From Pseudomonadota bacterium (GTDB lineage Bacteria; Pseudomonadota; Alphaproteobacteria; Acetobacterales; Acetobacteraceae): a DNA stretch of 5,336 nt. Of the stretch, positions 4,545 to 5,336 are shown in pieces. Every line of letters starts with the position of its first letter. The first letter of the stretch is position 1. Both the position numbers and the translations under genes were made by a program. Under the pieces are notes generated by a model. That model was not told the origin of the DNA, ran no database searches, and saw only the letters and a list, made by a program, of their open reading frames with translations. The DNA is taken from NCBI GenBank assembly GCA_021845835.1, contig JAJZVE010000379.1, positions 1-5,336 on the forward strand, read 5' to 3'.

Positions 4545-5314
4545 CAACCGGGCCGCGTTGCGGTGAACAGCGCCACGTCGAGGACGAAACTGCCATCCGC
4601 CTCGACCGCGAAATGCCGGCGCACCGGATCGGCAACGGCCGCCTGCACCGCGCGGATCGCCGCGACCAGTGCGGGCGGGGTGCGCATGCGTGCCACCCAG
4701 GACGCGAAATCGAGCCTGAGCCGGAACGGCGTCACCGCCCCCGCGACCAGCCCGGAAGCGGCCAGCGCCGCCTCCCACTCCGCGCGGCTGCGGTTGCGCA
4801 CATGCGACGTATCGCGCAGCAGCTCGATGGTCTGCAGGAACGTGTCCAGCGCCGCCGGGCCGGGCGAGACGGTATCGACGAATCCCGCCTGACCGCCCGG
4901 CCGCAGCACGCGCGCCGCCTCCCGCAGCCCGGCGTCGAAATCACGCCAGTGATGCGCGGAGAAGCGGGTCAGCACGAGGTCGAAGCCGGCGTCCGCGAAC
5001 GGCAGGCGCTCGGCCGGCCCCTGCACGGTGCGCAGATTGGCCAGCCCCCGCTCCCGCGCCGCCCCGGCCACCACGTCCAGCATTTCGGCGGACAGGTCAT
5101 AGGCGACCACCTCGGCGACCTGCGGCGCCACCGCGTACCCGACATGGCCGCCGCCGCAGCCGAGATCGAGCACGCGCGCCGCGCGGCGCCCGTGCGCGAG
5201 CGCCGCCAGCGCGGCGAGGTCGGGGCCCTGCGCATGCACGGCGCTGCCGAGATAGGCGCTGGCCTGGGCGCCGAACTGTGCCGCGGCCAGCGCTTCCTGA
5301 CTGCGGTCCGTCAT
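4544..5314 (-). CDS. Class I SAM-dependent methyltransferase (Methyltransf_11 / UbiE-like)
   Basis: The 256-residue protein has the Rossmann-fold motifs for S-adenosylmethionine in order. Motif I is VLDLGCGGGHVGY (48-60). The acidic residue after strand 2 is in VVAYDLS (Asp73). AERLPFADAGFDLVLTRFSAHHWRDF corresponds to motif II, and AARVLRPGGQAGFVD to motif III. The N-terminal pattern FGAQASAYLGSAVHAQGPDL is common in small-molecule methyltransferases of this type. The C-terminal part (about 160-256) would shape the acceptor pocket; the acceptor cannot be told. It is cytosolic. The ATG at 5314 follows GGGCGG directly, which is closer than an ideal Shine-Dalgarno. The frame stays open to the window edge, so a slightly earlier start cannot be excluded. 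Its stop shares one base with the start of the glycosyltransferase (TGATG), so the two are probably one operon, entering from beyond the right edge. Confidence 0.9.
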   Translation of the reverse strand: MTDRSQEALAAAQFGAQASAYLGSAVHAQGPDLAALAALAHGRRAARVLDLGCGGGHVGYAVAPQVAEVVAYDLSAEMLDVVAGAARERGLANLRTVQGPAERLPFADAGFDLVLTRFSAHHWRDFDAGLREAARVLRPGGQAGFVDTVSPGPAALDTFLQTIELLRDTSHVRNRSRAEWEAALAASGLVAGAVTPFRLRLDFASWVARMRTPPALVAAIRAVQAAVADPVRRHFAVEADGSFVLDVALFTATRPG

Positions 5315-5336
5315 CCGCCCGGCGTGGCGGCGGCGC

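Noticed and set aside
4545..4778. N-terminal extension of the glycosyltransferase to an upstream ATG
   Set aside because: The extension lies wholly within the methyltransferase in another frame, and the GT-A fold starts at the ATG at 4544.
3927..4892. 321-codon plus-strand frame opposite the glycosyltransferase and methyltransferase genes
   Set aside because: It crosses the boundary of two motif-rich genes and its product is Gln/Arg/His-rich without a domain.
1..5336. CRISPR array, tRNA, rRNA, insertion sequence, toxin-antitoxin or defence genes
   Set aside because: No regularly spaced repeats, cloverleaf, transposase motif or small paired toxin-like frames are visible in the window.

Overview
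This is a GC-rich window (roughly 70% or more by eye, third codon positions almost always G or C) from a bacterium. Codon use and gene families suggest an alphaproteobacterium, plausibly of the Acetobacteraceae. That placement is inference; there is no rRNA or other marker gene here.

Layout. Five plus-strand genes or gene remnants fill 1-3703. They are the 3' end of an OFA-type MFS transporter (1-373), a truncated SRAP/YedK-like gene (390-557), an isochorismatase-fold hydrolase (554-1141), an exported divergent polysaccharide deacetylase (1342-2268), a pyroglutamyl-peptidase I (2292-2939) and a FrnE-like DsbA-family oxidoreductase (3035-3703). Two minus-strand genes then run leftwards from the right edge: a class I SAM methyltransferase (4544-5314) and a family 2 glycosyltransferase (3705-4544). 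They overlap by one base, and the second converges on the oxidoreductase gene with a 1-base gap.

How the genes relate. The methyltransferase and glycosyltransferase look like a translationally coupled pair, probably the tail of a longer polysaccharide or glycoconjugate operon beyond the right edge. The plus-strand genes look like a collection of housekeeping and accessory enzymes rather than one pathway. The deacetylase is closely followed by pcp (23-base gap), so these two may be co-transcribed. The oxidoreductase appears to have its own promoter region.

Most notable points. (1) The SRAP remnant loses family resemblance at about base 482, right where a near-perfect palindrome (484-513) begins, so the gene seems to have been broken by a palindromic repeat or an associated deletion. 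(2) The isochorismatase-like enzyme has Gly144 where the family's catalytic cysteine normally sits. (3) The MFS transporter carries an extra C-terminal membrane segment, after an Ala-rich linker, that resembles the separate small subunit often encoded beside such transporters. I see no CRISPR, tRNA, rRNA, transposase or defence gene, and nothing that clearly amounts to a new multi-gene system.
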